Origin: Gemmobacter sp964439015
Lineage (GTDB): Bacteria; Pseudomonadota; Alphaproteobacteria; Rhodobacterales; Rhodobacteraceae
DNA: 30,400 nucleotides
Direction of reading: 5' to 3'
NCBI GenBank assembly: GCA_964439015.1
Contig: CAYTMV010000027.1
Location: 1 to 30,400, forward strand
Position numbers and translations under genes: made by a program. The notes beneath the pieces were generated by a model. The model had not been told where the DNA came from. It searched no databases and was given only the letters and a program-made list of their open reading frames with translations. Of this stretch, positions 23,455 to 30,400 are shown piece by piece. Positions within the stretch are counted from its first letter, which is position 1; every line of letters starts with the position of its first letter.

Positions 23455-23778
23455 TCACGCGGCTTCGGCATCCATGTCCAGCGCCTGACGACGCTCGGAT
23501 TCTTCGCGCGACAGGGCGACCGAGGTGCGCACGCCCTTGGCGACAAACGCCATCAGGCCCTTGACCACCCGCTCGTTCGGGTCGATGCCGGCGCAGGACA
23601 GCACTTCGCGCCCATCGCGCGAGCGGGCCCAACGGGCAATCTGCTCAGGACCGTTGCCATATTTCTTGTCGTCGGCGATGGCATCATCCAGCGCCGCCAG
23701 CACCACGGCCGCGAACAGCTTGCGGGCGCGCTGGCCCTGCTCGTAGTTGAATGCGCTGCTGTCAATGAAATCGGCCAT
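23455..23778 (-). CDS. Small conserved protein, DUF6280-like
   Basis: Cytoplasmic protein of 107 residues. It matches, from memory, a small family (DUF6280) conserved in Rhodobacteraceae: ADFIDSSAFNYEQGQRARKL, then VVLAALDDAIADDKKYGNGP, ARWARSRDGREVLSCAGIDP and GVRTSVALSREESERRQAL. It is predicted mostly helical, with one cysteine in a conserved place and no signal peptide or membrane segment. The ATG at 23778 is used because a GTG two codons earlier has poorer spacing from AGGA. It has its own terminator and lies divergent from efp, separated by 228 bases. No function is known and the context does not suggest one. Confidence 0.75.
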   Translation of the reverse strand: MADFIDSSAFNYEQGQRARKLFAAVVLAALDDAIADDKKYGNGPEQIARWARSRDGREVLSCAGIDPNERVVKGLMAFVAKGVRTSVALSREESERRQALDMDAEAA

Positions 23779-23790
23779 TTCCACGCGTCC

Positions 23791-23808
23791 TGTTCTTGCT
23801 GTTCTTGC
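23791..23808. repeat. Tandem 9-bp repeat (TGTTCTTGC) in the 5' leader of the DUF6280-like gene
   Basis: Two perfect head-to-tail copies of TGTTCTTGC lie 13-30 bases upstream of the start codon of the minus-strand gene, next to its ribosome-binding site. In the mRNA this reads GCAAGAACAGCAAGAACA, an A-rich unstructured leader which may favour ribosome loading. Confidence 0.7.
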
Positions 23809-23882
23809 TCTTGCACATACGTTCGACGTCCGGCGAATATGACGAACCTGCGACGATTCGGTGTTTCCGGTTTGGAAGTGCT

Positions 23883-23903
23883 GCCATGCAGCATCTGCAT
23901 GGC
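23883..23903. repeat. Perfect 9-bp inverted repeat in the efp upstream region
   Basis: GCCATGCAG-CAT-CTGCATGGC is an exact 9-bp inverted repeat with 3-base spacer, about 30 bases upstream of the putative efp -35 and 120 bases before the efp start. There is no T-tract, so it is more like an operator or a small hairpin than a terminator. Confidence 0.75.
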
Positions 23904-23929
23904 TATCCCGTGACCGTTACCTTATCTGG

Positions 23930-23963
23930 TTGTCTTGCCCCGGACGGACCGGCCATATATAGG
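23930..23963 (+). promoter_or_regulatory. Putative promoter of efp
   Basis: TTGTCT (23930) and TTGCCC (23935-23940) are -35 candidates, and the run TATATAGG (23956-23963) supplies the -10. TTGCCC with TATAGG at 23958 gives 17-base spacing. It places transcription start about 35-40 bases before the efp ATG. The exact hexamers are ambiguous. Confidence 0.55.
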
Positions 23964-24006
23964 GGCCGCCTGAAACACGTCAACCTTTAGTTAGGAAAAT
24001 ACCGCA

Positions 24007-24570
24007 ATGTCGAAGATCAGCGGCAACGAAATCCGGCCTGGGTCGATCCTCGAACATGACGGTGGGCTGTGGGCAGCCGTAAAGGTGATGCATGTCAAGC
24101 CGGGCAAGGGCGGGGCCTTCGCCCAGGTCGAGTTGAAGAACCTGCGCGATGGCCGCAAGCTGAACGAGCGTTTCCGCTCGGAGGACAAGGTCGAGGAAGT
24201 GCGGCTGGAAAACAAGGACCAGCAGTTCCTCTATGAATCCGACGGCAAACTGGTGTTCATGGATGCCGAGACCTTTGAGCAGGTCGAACTGGATGCCGAT
24301 CTGCTGGGCGACCGCCGCCCCTTCCTGCAAGACGGCATGACCGCCACGGTGCAGTATTACGGCGATGAACCCCTGTCGGTGCGCATCCCGCAGAAGGTGC
24401 GCTGTGTGGTGGCCGAGACCGAGGCGGTGATGTCGGGCCAGACCGCGACCAAGACCTACAAGCCCGCGATCCTCGACAATGGCGTGCGGGTGATGGTGCC
24501 CCCGTTCATCAATGCGGATGAGGCGATCATCGTGAACACCGAGTTGATGGAATATTCCGAGCGCGCCTGA
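24007..24570 (+). CDS. efp: Translation elongation factor P
   Basis: Ribosome-binding factor (187 residues, usual length) that relieves stalling at proline-rich stretches. The three-barrel structure is complete: KISGNEIRPGSILEHDGG in domain I, the tip loop VKPGKGGAFAQVELKN with the modifiable Lys34, SDGKLVFMDAETFEQVEL in domain II, and the C-terminal GQTATKTYKPAILDNGVRV and VPPFINADEAIIVNT signature. Lys34 suggests modification by the EpmAB pathway, whose genes are not in the window. A ribosome-binding AGGA lies 10 bases before the ATG. It is monocistronic as far as can be seen; ygfZ converges on it from the other strand. Confidence 0.98.
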   Translation: MSKISGNEIRPGSILEHDGGLWAAVKVMHVKPGKGGAFAQVELKNLRDGRKLNERFRSEDKVEEVRLENKDQQFLYESDGKLVFMDAETFEQVELDADLLGDRRPFLQDGMTATVQYYGDEPLSVRIPQKVRCVVAETEAVMSGQTATKTYKPAILDNGVRVMVPPFINADEAIIVNTELMEYSERA

Positions 24571-24586
24571 TCGGGTGCAGGGTCCG

Positions 24587-24605
24587 GGCCGGCGTCATGC
24601 CGGCC
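24587..24605. terminator. GC hairpin between converging efp and ygfZ
   Basis: GGCCGGC-GTCAT-GCCGGCC forms a perfect 7-bp stem in the gap between the convergent genes; it includes the ygfZ stop codon. No T-tract follows in either direction, so termination is only suggested by position. Confidence 0.4.
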
Positions 24606-25335
24606 TGACCTCGGCGGTTCCGGCCAGCAACGGCCCGTCCAGCCGGTCCAGCCGCAAATGGGCCAGACCAAAGCCGCCCGACTGGGTGAACAACCGCCCG
24701 ACCTCGCGCCCCTGCGCATCGGTGATGGGTGTGCCCACCGGGGCCGCACCGTTGACCGCCACGCGGATCAGCCCCTTGCGGAGTTCGGTCTTGTGCTTCA
24801 TGCGCGCGGTCACTTCCTGCCCGACATAGCAACCTTTGCGGAAATCGACGCCATGCAGGCGCTCGAACCCGTGTTCGAGGATATAGCTGTCGTCGGGGAT
24901 CAGCTCGGCCCCGGCCTCAGGGATGCAATGGGCCACGCGGATCGCGTCCCAGTCAACCGCGGCCTCGGGCTGCGGCGGGCCATAGAGGCGCCAGCCCAGC
25001 GCGGGGTGGCGCGGGTCGGGCAGGGCCTGCGCAGGCGGGGTGCCCAGCCCGCGCGTCACCGCGCCAGCGAAGGGCGCAAAGGCCACCTTGGCGCGCAGCC
25101 GATACATGGCCAGACGTTTCAGCGTGGCCTCGGCCAAAGCCTCTGGCATGTCCAGCAGCAGGCGGCCCTCGCGGCGGATCACGAAGAAATCCGCCAGATA
25201 CTTGCCCTGCGGCGACAGCAGCGCCGCGTGGACTATGCCATCCGCCGCCTCAAGCGGGCGCAGGTCATTGGTCGCCAGCCCTTGCAGGAAAGACAGTGCG
25301 TCCTCGCCCGAAACCTCGATCAGCCGCCGATCCAT
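24595..25335 (-). CDS. ygfZ: Folate-binding protein YgfZ, iron-sulfur-cluster repair/assembly
   Basis: Folate-dependent protein related to glycine-cleavage T-protein (246 residues) that helps maintain certain iron-sulfur enzymes such as MiaB. The diagnostic motif KGCYVGQEVTARMKH at about residues 167-181 contains the conserved Cys169, and the N-terminal block (VSGEDALSFLQGLATNDL) and ALLSPQGKYLADFFV are typical. The ATG at 25335 has a GGGG run 8 bases upstream. It follows the ABC exporter gene by 4 bases on the same strand, so it is translated from the same message. The family assignment is firm. Confidence 0.92.
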   Translation of the reverse strand: MDRRLIEVSGEDALSFLQGLATNDLRPLEAADGIVHAALLSPQGKYLADFFVIRREGRLLLDMPEALAEATLKRLAMYRLRAKVAFAPFAGAVTRGLGTPPAQALPDPRHPALGWRLYGPPQPEAAVDWDAIRVAHCIPEAGAELIPDDSYILEHGFERLHGVDFRKGCYVGQEVTARMKHKTELRKGLIRVAVNGAAPVGTPITDAQGREVGRLFTQSGGFGLAHLRLDRLDGPLLAGTAEVRPA

Positions 25336-25339
25336 CGCC

Positions 25340-27088
25340 TTACCCCTGAAATTGCAGCCGGCACAGGTCGGCATACAGGCCGCCTTGCGCGATCAGCGCG
25401 TCATGCGTGCCTTGCTCGACGGCCTGTCCACGATCCATGACCACGATATGGTCCGCCGCCCGCACCGTGGCAAGGCGGTGGGCGATCACCAGCGTGGTGC
25501 GGCCCTGTTCGGCGCGGGTCAGCGCCTCTGCGACCAGCGCCTCGGATTGGGCGTCCAGCGCCGAGGTGGCCTCGTCCAGCAGCAGGATCGGCGCGGCCGA
25601 GACCAGCGCCCGGGCAATCGCCACCCGTTGCCGCTGCCCGCCTGAAAGGGCCGCACCGCGTGGACCGACCGGCGTATCGAGGCCCTGGGGCAGCCGGGGC
25701 AGAAACTCATCCACCCGCGCGTCGGCCAGGGCCGATGACAGCCGATCGGCCGGGATGTCGCGGCCGAGGGCGATATTCTCGCGCAGGGTCTCGTCAAACA
25801 GCATGGCGTCCTGGCTGACCACGGAAAACAGCCCGCGCAGGTCCGGCAGCGACAGGTCGCCCGCATCGACCCCGCCGATCAATATCCGCCCCGCTTGCGG
25901 CGTGGCCAGGGCCGTCAGCAGGTGAAAGACGGTGGTCTTGCCTGCGCCCGAGGGGCCGACCAGCGCCGTGACCTTGCCGGCCGGCGCCTCGAACCCCAAT
26001 CCCCGCAGCACCGGCTGTGGGCCATAGCCGAAGGTTACCTGGTCGAAACGGATCGCCGGCAGACCCACGGGCGGTGCGGCACGGGCGGGGCGTTCGCTGG
26101 CGGGTTCGGTGTCGAACAGCCGGTAGATCCGCTCGAGCGAGGCGGCGGCGATCTGCCAGACCCCGGACAGATCGCCCAGGCGCCGGATCGGCTGAAAGGT
26201 CAAAGCCATGGCGGTGAAGAACGCCATGAACTCGCCGGTGCTGCGCGTGCCCGCTGCCACCTGCGCCCCGCCGAGGATCAGCACCGCGAAAAAGCCGATC
26301 CCGGTCACCACGTCGATCAGTGCCGGCATGGCGGCGCGGCCGGCGATCATCCGCACCTCGGCGCGCACGATCCGGTCGACGATCGCGCGAAACCGGCCGG
26401 TCTGATAGTCTTCCATCCGGTTCAGCTTGATCGCCTGAATACCGTGAAAGATCTCGTCCAGGCGGGTGGCGCGCAGGCTGGCCTGCTGGCGGCTTTGCAT
26501 GGTCTTGCGCCGCACATACCGCTGCACCCCCACGGCCGGCAGCGCCAGCAGCGGCGCGCCCACCAGGGCGGCCAATGTCCAGATCGGGTCGATCGAGATC
26601 GCCACCGCAAACAGGCCGGCCAGCGCCACCAGATCACGCCCGACCCCGGTGATGACCGAGGACCAGACACCTTGCACCGCGATCGTGTCGCCCTGAACCC
26701 GCTCGATCAGCGCGCCGGGCGGGTTTTGCAGGAAGAAATCCCCGTCCAGCCGCAGCAGGTGGCGCACCAGATCGCTTTGCATCCGCGTGGACGAGCGTTG
26801 CGCCACGGTGGTCAGCAGCACCTTGCCGATCACGCCGGTGACGGCCCGCACCACGAACAGCCCGAGGATGACCAGCCCGACCGGCATCAGCATCGCGGTT
26901 CCGCCGGGGGTGAAGACCTGATCGAACAGCGGCTCCAGCACCGCCGACAACAGGCCCAGCGTGGCGCCATCGGCCATCAGGAACAGAAAGGCCAGAACCA
27001 TCAGCCCGGCATGGGGCTTGAGATAGCCGCGCCACAGCCGGCCGAACAGGCGCGAGGAACGATAGCGGGGATCTGTGGCTTGGGTCAC
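25340..27088 (-). CDS. ABC exporter, MsbA-like fused permease/ATPase
   Basis: Half-transporter (582 residues) that works as a dimer. The N-terminal half (about 1-325) has six membrane helices, including VLAFLFLMADGATLGLLSAV and VVTGIGFFAVLILGG, with the coupling-helix segments of type I exporters. The C-terminal half carries intact motifs: Walker A GPSGAGKT (378-385), Q-loop VVSQDAMLFDETLREN, signature LSGGQRQR (481-488), Walker B ILLLDEATSALD with Glu506, and the switch His in IAHRLATV. It most resembles MsbA, the flippase for lipid A and lipids, but multidrug or peptide export is possible. The start is GTG at 27088, supported by GGAGG 6 bases before it. The stop TAA is 4 bases before ygfZ, indicating an operon. 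MsbA function is inferred from architecture only. Confidence 0.88.
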   Translation of the reverse strand: MTQATDPRYRSSRLFGRLWRGYLKPHAGLMVLAFLFLMADGATLGLLSAVLEPLFDQVFTPGGTAMLMPVGLVILGLFVVRAVTGVIGKVLLTTVAQRSSTRMQSDLVRHLLRLDGDFFLQNPPGALIERVQGDTIAVQGVWSSVITGVGRDLVALAGLFAVAISIDPIWTLAALVGAPLLALPAVGVQRYVRRKTMQSRQQASLRATRLDEIFHGIQAIKLNRMEDYQTGRFRAIVDRIVRAEVRMIAGRAAMPALIDVVTGIGFFAVLILGGAQVAAGTRSTGEFMAFFTAMALTFQPIRRLGDLSGVWQIAAASLERIYRLFDTEPASERPARAAPPVGLPAIRFDQVTFGYGPQPVLRGLGFEAPAGKVTALVGPSGAGKTTVFHLLTALATPQAGRILIGGVDAGDLSLPDLRGLFSVVSQDAMLFDETLRENIALGRDIPADRLSSALADARVDEFLPRLPQGLDTPVGPRGAALSGGQRQRVAIARALVSAAPILLLDEATSALDAQSEALVAEALTRAEQGRTTLVIAHRLATVRAADHIVVMDRGQAVEQGTHDALIAQGGLYADLCRLQFQG

Positions 27089-27197
27089 GGCGGCCCTCCG
27101 GTTGCCGCCTTGGGATAGCGCGCGGGGGCAGGCGGGGCAAGGCAGCGCAGGCGCGCGCCCGCCCGCGCCGATAGCAGGGGGGCCGTGCAGTCAAGCC

Positions 27198-27557
27198 TCA
27201 GGGGGCGTTTTTCGCCAGCCAGTCCTGCATCCACTGGATTTCGCTTTCCTGCGCGGCGATGACGGCCTCGGCCAGTTTGCGCACCTCGGGGTCGGTGCCA
27301 TGCTCCAGCACGATCCGCGCCATCGCCACCGCGCCCTGGTGATGGGGGATCATGCCGCGGATGAAATCGACATCGGCATTGCCGGAATAGTCGATCGCCA
27401 TGTCGTCATGCATGGCCGCGTTTGCCTCCATATAGGCGGTGGTGGCGGGGCTGGCGCCGGTCATGTCATGACCCGCATGCGCCGAATGATCCTGTGCGGC
27501 GGCACCAAGCGGGGCGAGGATGAGGGGCAGGGCGAGGGCAAGCCGTTTGATGTGCAT
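27198..27557 (-). CDS. DUF305 family periplasmic protein
   Basis: Exported protein of 119 residues with a signal peptide (RLALALPLILAPLGAAA, cleavage near residue 21). The mature part begins with a His/Asp-rich stretch (DHSAHAGHDM) and contains the DUF305 hallmark FIRGMIPHHQGAVAMA (His72, His73) and EIQWMQDWL. Its fold is a ferritin-like helical bundle; family members occur with copper-resistance and metal-handling genes. The ATG at 27557 has GGAG 7 bases upstream. It is on the same strand as the ABC exporter, 109 bases upstream of it, with no obvious terminator between. Function is unproved; metal binding is likely from its histidines. Confidence 0.88.
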   Translation of the reverse strand: MHIKRLALALPLILAPLGAAAQDHSAHAGHDMTGASPATTAYMEANAAMHDDMAIDYSGNADVDFIRGMIPHHQGAVAMARIVLEHGTDPEVRKLAEAVIAAQESEIQWMQDWLAKNAP

Positions 27558-27714
27558 CGGTGATCTCCTTTTCGGGCCAGATGCCAGCGGGTTCCGGCCG
27601 GAAAGGCAAGTCACCCCTGCGTGAGCGCGCGAAAGCTGTGCCGCGATGCGGGGGCAGAGGGGCTTTCGCTGGCGCGTCGAGGTGCCTATCCTTGAAGGCG
27701 AAAGGATGGCTCCC

Positions 27715-28500
27715 ATGACCTGCAAAAGACCCGTGATCGGTATCATCGGCAATTCTGCCTTTCTGGGCGAGGATTACCCCGTCCATGCTGGCGGCACGAT
27801 GAATTGCGAGGCGATAGGACGGGTGGCAGATGCGGTGCCGATGATCATTCCCAGCGATCCGGCGCTGGTCTCGGTCGCCGAGTTGCTGGAGTTGTGCGAC
27901 GGGTTTCTGCTGACCGGCGGTCGCCCCAATATCCACCCCGAGGAATATGGCGAGGCCGAGACCCCGGCCCATGGCGATTTTGACCGGGCGCGGGATGCCA
28001 TGACGCTGCCGCTGATCCGCGCCTGCGTGGCGCGCGGCCAGCCGTTTCTGGGCATCTGTCGCGGCTTTCAGGAGGTGAACGTGGCGATGGGCGGCTCGCT
28101 CTACCCCGAGATCCGCGATCTGCCGGGGCGGATGAACCACCGGATGCCGCCCGACGGCACGGTGGAAGAGAAGTTTGCGCTGCGCCATCCGGTGCGACTG
28201 ACGCCGGGCGGGGTCTTTGCACGGCTTCTGGGGGCGGACGAGGTGATGACCAACAGCCTGCACGGTCAAGGCATTGCCCGGCCCGGGCCGCGGATTGTCA
28301 TCGAGGGCGTGGCACCCGACGGCACGCCCGAGGCGATCTACGTCAAGGACGCGCCGGGCTTTACCCTTTCTGTGCAGTGGCATCCGGAATGGAATGCCGC
28401 CGGCGATCCGGTTTCGCGCCCGCTGTTCGAGGCCTTTGGCCGGGCGGCGGCGGCATGGGCTGCGGGGGGCCAGATGCAGCGGCGCAGCGTCGCGGGCTGA
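27715..28500 (+). CDS. Gamma-glutamyl-gamma-aminobutyrate hydrolase (PuuD-like), class I glutamine amidotransferase fold
   Basis: Hydrolase of 261 residues in the peptidase C26 / PuuD family, which releases GABA from gamma-glutamyl-GABA in putrescine breakdown. The nucleophile Cys115 sits in FLGICRGFQEVNVAMGG, the catalytic His223 and Glu225 in SVQWHPEW, and the family motif DGFLLTGGRPNIHPEEYGE with the NSLHGQGI stretch are present. Two starts fit: ATG 27715 and ATG 27706 (adding MAP); AAGG is 7 bases before the latter, AAAGGA 9 before the former. It is divergent from DUF305 and ends at a bidirectional terminator. A possible metabolic link is to the aminotransferase at 16712 (amine catabolism), but they are 10 kb apart and the link is inference. 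Confidence 0.87.
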   Translation: MTCKRPVIGIIGNSAFLGEDYPVHAGGTMNCEAIGRVADAVPMIIPSDPALVSVAELLELCDGFLLTGGRPNIHPEEYGEAETPAHGDFDRARDAMTLPLIRACVARGQPFLGICRGFQEVNVAMGGSLYPEIRDLPGRMNHRMPPDGTVEEKFALRHPVRLTPGGVFARLLGADEVMTNSLHGQGIARPGPRIVIEGVAPDGTPEAIYVKDAPGFTLSVQWHPEWNAAGDPVSRPLFEAFGRAAAAWAAGGQMQRRSVAG

Positions 28501-28518
28501 CCTGATGATGTGACATGG

Positions 28519-28554
28519 AAAAGGCCGCGCATTCGGGCGCGGCCTTTTTTCTTT
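28519..28554. terminator. Bidirectional intrinsic terminator
   Basis: A 12-bp stem (AAAAGGCCGCGC / GCGCGGCCTTTT) with loop ATTCGG spans 28519-28548, followed on the plus strand by TTCTTT and on the minus strand ending in a T4 run. It serves both the PuuD-like gene (plus) and the convergent L,D-transpeptidase gene (minus). Confidence 0.93.
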
Positions 28555-28565
28555 GAGGGGGGCTG

Positions 28566-29660
28566 TCAGCCTTGCGGGCAGGCGCCGTTGACCAGCGGCA
28601 CCGGACAGGCCGGGGCCAAGGCCGGTGGTGCGACCGTGGGCGCAACCGGCTGCGGGGCTGCAGGAGTCGCGGCCGGGGTGGCGGGCGCTATGGGCGTGAC
28701 CACGGCCGGCGGTTCGGTCGGGGCTGGCGCGGCCGGCGTCACGACCGGGACCGCTGCGGGCGTGGCCGGTGCCGCAGGCGCGCCAACGCCCGGTGCCGGT
28801 GCCCCGGTCACGATTGCGGGCGGCGGCACGATCTGCAACTGCGGCAGCCCCAAGGGCGCCGCCGGCGTGGCCGGCGCGGATGCCGCTTCCGGCTTGGGCG
28901 CAGCCCGCGGCTTGGCGGCGGGTTTCTTGGCCTTGGGCGCAGGCGGGGGCAGTTTCAGGCTTTGCGGCCGCGATCCGTCGGCATTCAGCACCACCACCTT
29001 CACGCCATTCGGCACGCGCTCATACAGGTCGATCACGTCCTGATTGATCATGCGGATACAGCCCGACGAGGCATTGCGCCCGATCGAGTCCCATTCCGGC
29101 GTGCCGTGGATGCGATAACCGTAATCGCGGCCATTGGTGGTCAGATACAGCGCGCGCGCGCCCAGCGGGTTGGTGGGGCCGCCGGGCTGGCCATCCTTCC
29201 ACTTTTCCAGCTCGGGCTTGCGGGCGATCATTTCTTCGGGCGGATACCAGTTGGGCCAGTGCTTGCGGTCCGAGATGATCGCCTCGCCCGCCCACTCAAA
29301 CCCGGCCTTGCCGACCGAGATGCCATAGCGGATCGCCCGGTTCGGCCCGGTCACAAGGTGCAGGGTCCGCTGCGCAGGGTTGATGATGATCGTGCCCGCC
29401 GGGTCTTCGGTGGCAAAGGCCACCTCCTGCCGGCGCAGCGCCTCGGGCACCTGCTCATAGGGCACGGCGGGAATGGTGAAGGCGCCGTCCTGACGCGCGG
29501 CATAGATCTCGTCATGCACCCCCACGGGCTTGGCCGCAGGTACCAATGGGGCGGCGGGCACGTTGGATGTGGCCCCGGTCAGCGACGGGTCAGGCACACA
29601 GGCAGCAAGACCGCCCACCACCAGAACCGCTGCCATCATTCCACCGAACTTGCCCGCCAT
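28566..29660 (-). CDS. L,D-transpeptidase, probable lipoprotein with a Pro/Ala-rich tail
   Basis: Cell-wall enzyme (364 residues) that forms L,D cross-links or attaches proteins to peptidoglycan. Residues 1-21 are a lipoprotein signal (AVLVVGGLAAC, lipobox cysteine Cys21). The YkuD catalytic domain, about residues 85-225, contains TLHLVTGPNRAIRYGISVGK, and the signature HGTPEWD with His185, then IGRNASSGCIRM with the nucleophile Cys201 and Arg203. After residue 235 comes a 128-residue low-complexity extension, a basic KAKKPAAKPRAAPK patch then Pro/Ala/Val, ending with two cysteines (Cys352 and Cys361). The ATG at 29660 is favoured over an in-frame TTG 21 bases earlier because of the lipoprotein signal and GAGG upstream. 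It is not co-transcribed with any neighbour. Confidence 0.9.
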   Translation of the reverse strand: MAGKFGGMMAAVLVVGGLAACVPDPSLTGATSNVPAAPLVPAAKPVGVHDEIYAARQDGAFTIPAVPYEQVPEALRRQEVAFATEDPAGTIIINPAQRTLHLVTGPNRAIRYGISVGKAGFEWAGEAIISDRKHWPNWYPPEEMIARKPELEKWKDGQPGGPTNPLGARALYLTTNGRDYGYRIHGTPEWDSIGRNASSGCIRMINQDVIDLYERVPNGVKVVVLNADGSRPQSLKLPPPAPKAKKPAAKPRAAPKPEAASAPATPAAPLGLPQLQIVPPPAIVTGAPAPGVGAPAAPATPAAVPVVTPAAPAPTEPPAVVTPIAPATPAATPAAPQPVAPTVAPPALAPACPVPLVNGACPQG

Positions 29661-29816
29661 GCGCCGCGCCCTCACCTTCAAAAACGACCTGTTTCGCTTT
29701 GTGCCAGCTTTTCGCGCTACGGCAAGCGGGGGAAGGGGGGTAAGCGGTCCCTTCCCTCACTTTTCCGTGTGAAAATGCCTCTGGACGGGTGTCGGCGGTG
29801 GGGGATTTCCGCGCAG

Positions 29817-30400
29817 TCAGGTCACACGGGCGCGGGCGCGGTATTCAGGGCGATCCCACAACCGCCCCTCTACCACCTGGGCGAGAATCGCCACCGCGGC
29901 ATCGACCTCTTGCGCGCCGATGAACAGCGGCGTGAAGCCAAAGCGCAGGATATCGGGCGCGCGAAAGTCGCCGACCACGCCGCGGGCGATCAGGGCCTGC
30001 ATGATCGCATAGCCCTCGGGGTGGCGAAAGCTGACCTGCGATCCGCGCATCTTGTGGTCACGGGGGGTGGCCAAAACCAGATCAGGGCAGGCGGCCTCGA
30101 CCCCGGCAATGAAACGGTCGGTCAGCGCCAGCGAGGCCGCGCGCAGATCGGCCAGATCGACCCCCTCCCAGACATCCAGCGCCGCCTCGAGGGCGGCCAG
30201 TTGCAGGACCGGCGGGGTGCCGACCCGCATCCGCTCGACCCCGCGGGCGGGGCGATAGCTCAGCTCGAAGGCAAAGGGGGCGTCATGGCCCAGCCAGCCC
30301 GACAGAACCGTCGGGGCCAGATCGGCATGGCGGGGGGCCACATAGATGAAGGCCGGCGCGCCGGGGCCGCCGTTGAGGTATTTATAGGTGCAGCCCACCG
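29817..30400 (-). CDS. kynU: Kynureninase (partial, C-terminal part)
   Basis: PLP-dependent enzyme of tryptophan breakdown that cleaves kynurenine to anthranilate and alanine; the last 194 residues are in the window and the N-terminus lies beyond the right edge. The fragment begins just at the cofactor lysine region, CTYKYLNGGPGAPAF, a kynureninase signature, followed by SGWLGHDAPFAFE, the GTPPVLQLAALEAALD helix, and HKMRGSQVSFRH with FRAPDILRFGFTPLF near the C-terminus. All expected C-terminal blocks are present and the gene ends at a TGA. It is on the same strand as the L,D-transpeptidase gene, 156 bases upstream of its start; a weak inverted repeat lies in that gap. The other genes of the pathway are not visible. 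Confidence 0.93.
   Translation of the reverse strand, partial: VGCTYKYLNGGPGAPAFIYVAPRHADLAPTVLSGWLGHDAPFAFELSYRPARGVERMRVGTPPVLQLAALEAALDVWEGVDLADLRAASLALTDRFIAGVEAACPDLVLATPRDHKMRGSQVSFRHPEGYAIMQALIARGVVGDFRAPDILRFGFTPLFIGAQEVDAAVAILAQVVEGRLWDRPEYRARARVT

Noticed and set aside
23779..24006. Possible tRNA or small RNA gene in the DUF6280/efp gap
   Set aside because: No cloverleaf or CCA-end pattern is visible; the only strong structure is the 9-bp inverted repeat.
27120..27175. G-rich stretch as a G-quadruplex or replication signal
   Set aside because: Only two runs of four or more G; the rest are GG, so a stable structure is doubtful in this GC-rich background.

Overview
The window is GC-rich DNA from an alphaproteobacterium, most likely a member of the Rhodobacteraceae (Rhodobacter/Paracoccus/Ruegeria relatives). 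This rests on gene content and order: a Pcm-like methyltransferase followed by TolC and a PopZ-like protein, a small DUF6280-like protein, a class III aminotransferase closely resembling the Ruegeria (Silicibacter) pomeroyi enzyme, NnrU, a DUF2478 protein beside mogA, and efp. I see no rRNA, tRNA, insertion sequence, phage gene or CRISPR array. It reads as ordinary, densely packed chromosome.

Layout. Positions 1-3766 (minus strand) hold the start of a lytic transglycosylase and a MacAB-type tripartite exporter operon (adaptor, ATPase, permease). From 3896 to 7865 lie a YghU-type glutathione S-transferase and a divergent zinc-ribbon protein, a P1/S58 autoprocessing aminopeptidase (plus), and a minus-strand NnrU plus fumarylacetoacetate-hydrolase-family pair. 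From 8067 to 19226 every gene is on the plus strand: a TetR regulator with its own palindromic operator, an RND efflux adaptor and pump, a C45 (isopenicillin N acyltransferase-like) autoproteolytic enzyme, a DUF4202 protein, an AcuI/YhdH-type reductase, a GntR/FCD regulator, a class III omega-aminotransferase, and the overlapping pair DUF2478-mogA. A two-domain sirohydrochlorin-chelatase-like gene (minus) closes that block.

From 20170 to 23362 the plus strand carries the Pcm-like methyltransferase, TolC and a PopZ-like protein. A small DUF6280-like gene (minus) is divergent from efp (plus). An ABC exporter-ygfZ operon and a DUF305 protein (minus) follow, then a PuuD-like glutamine-amidotransferase-fold hydrolase (plus) that converges through a bidirectional terminator on a lipoprotein L,D-transpeptidase (minus). 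The right edge cuts kynureninase.

How the parts work together. Envelope functions dominate: peptidoglycan remodelling (lytic and L,D-transpeptidase), two export systems that need an outer-membrane channel, and a TolC gene nearby that could serve one or both. The most testable regulatory signal is a near-identical TTGATCAA-centred palindrome in front of both the GntR regulator and the aminotransferase, which suggests the regulator controls itself and its downstream neighbour. No clearly new multi-gene system is evident. The least described associations are the C45 enzyme and DUF4202 protein behind a TetR-controlled RND pump, and DUF2478 translationally coupled to mogA.
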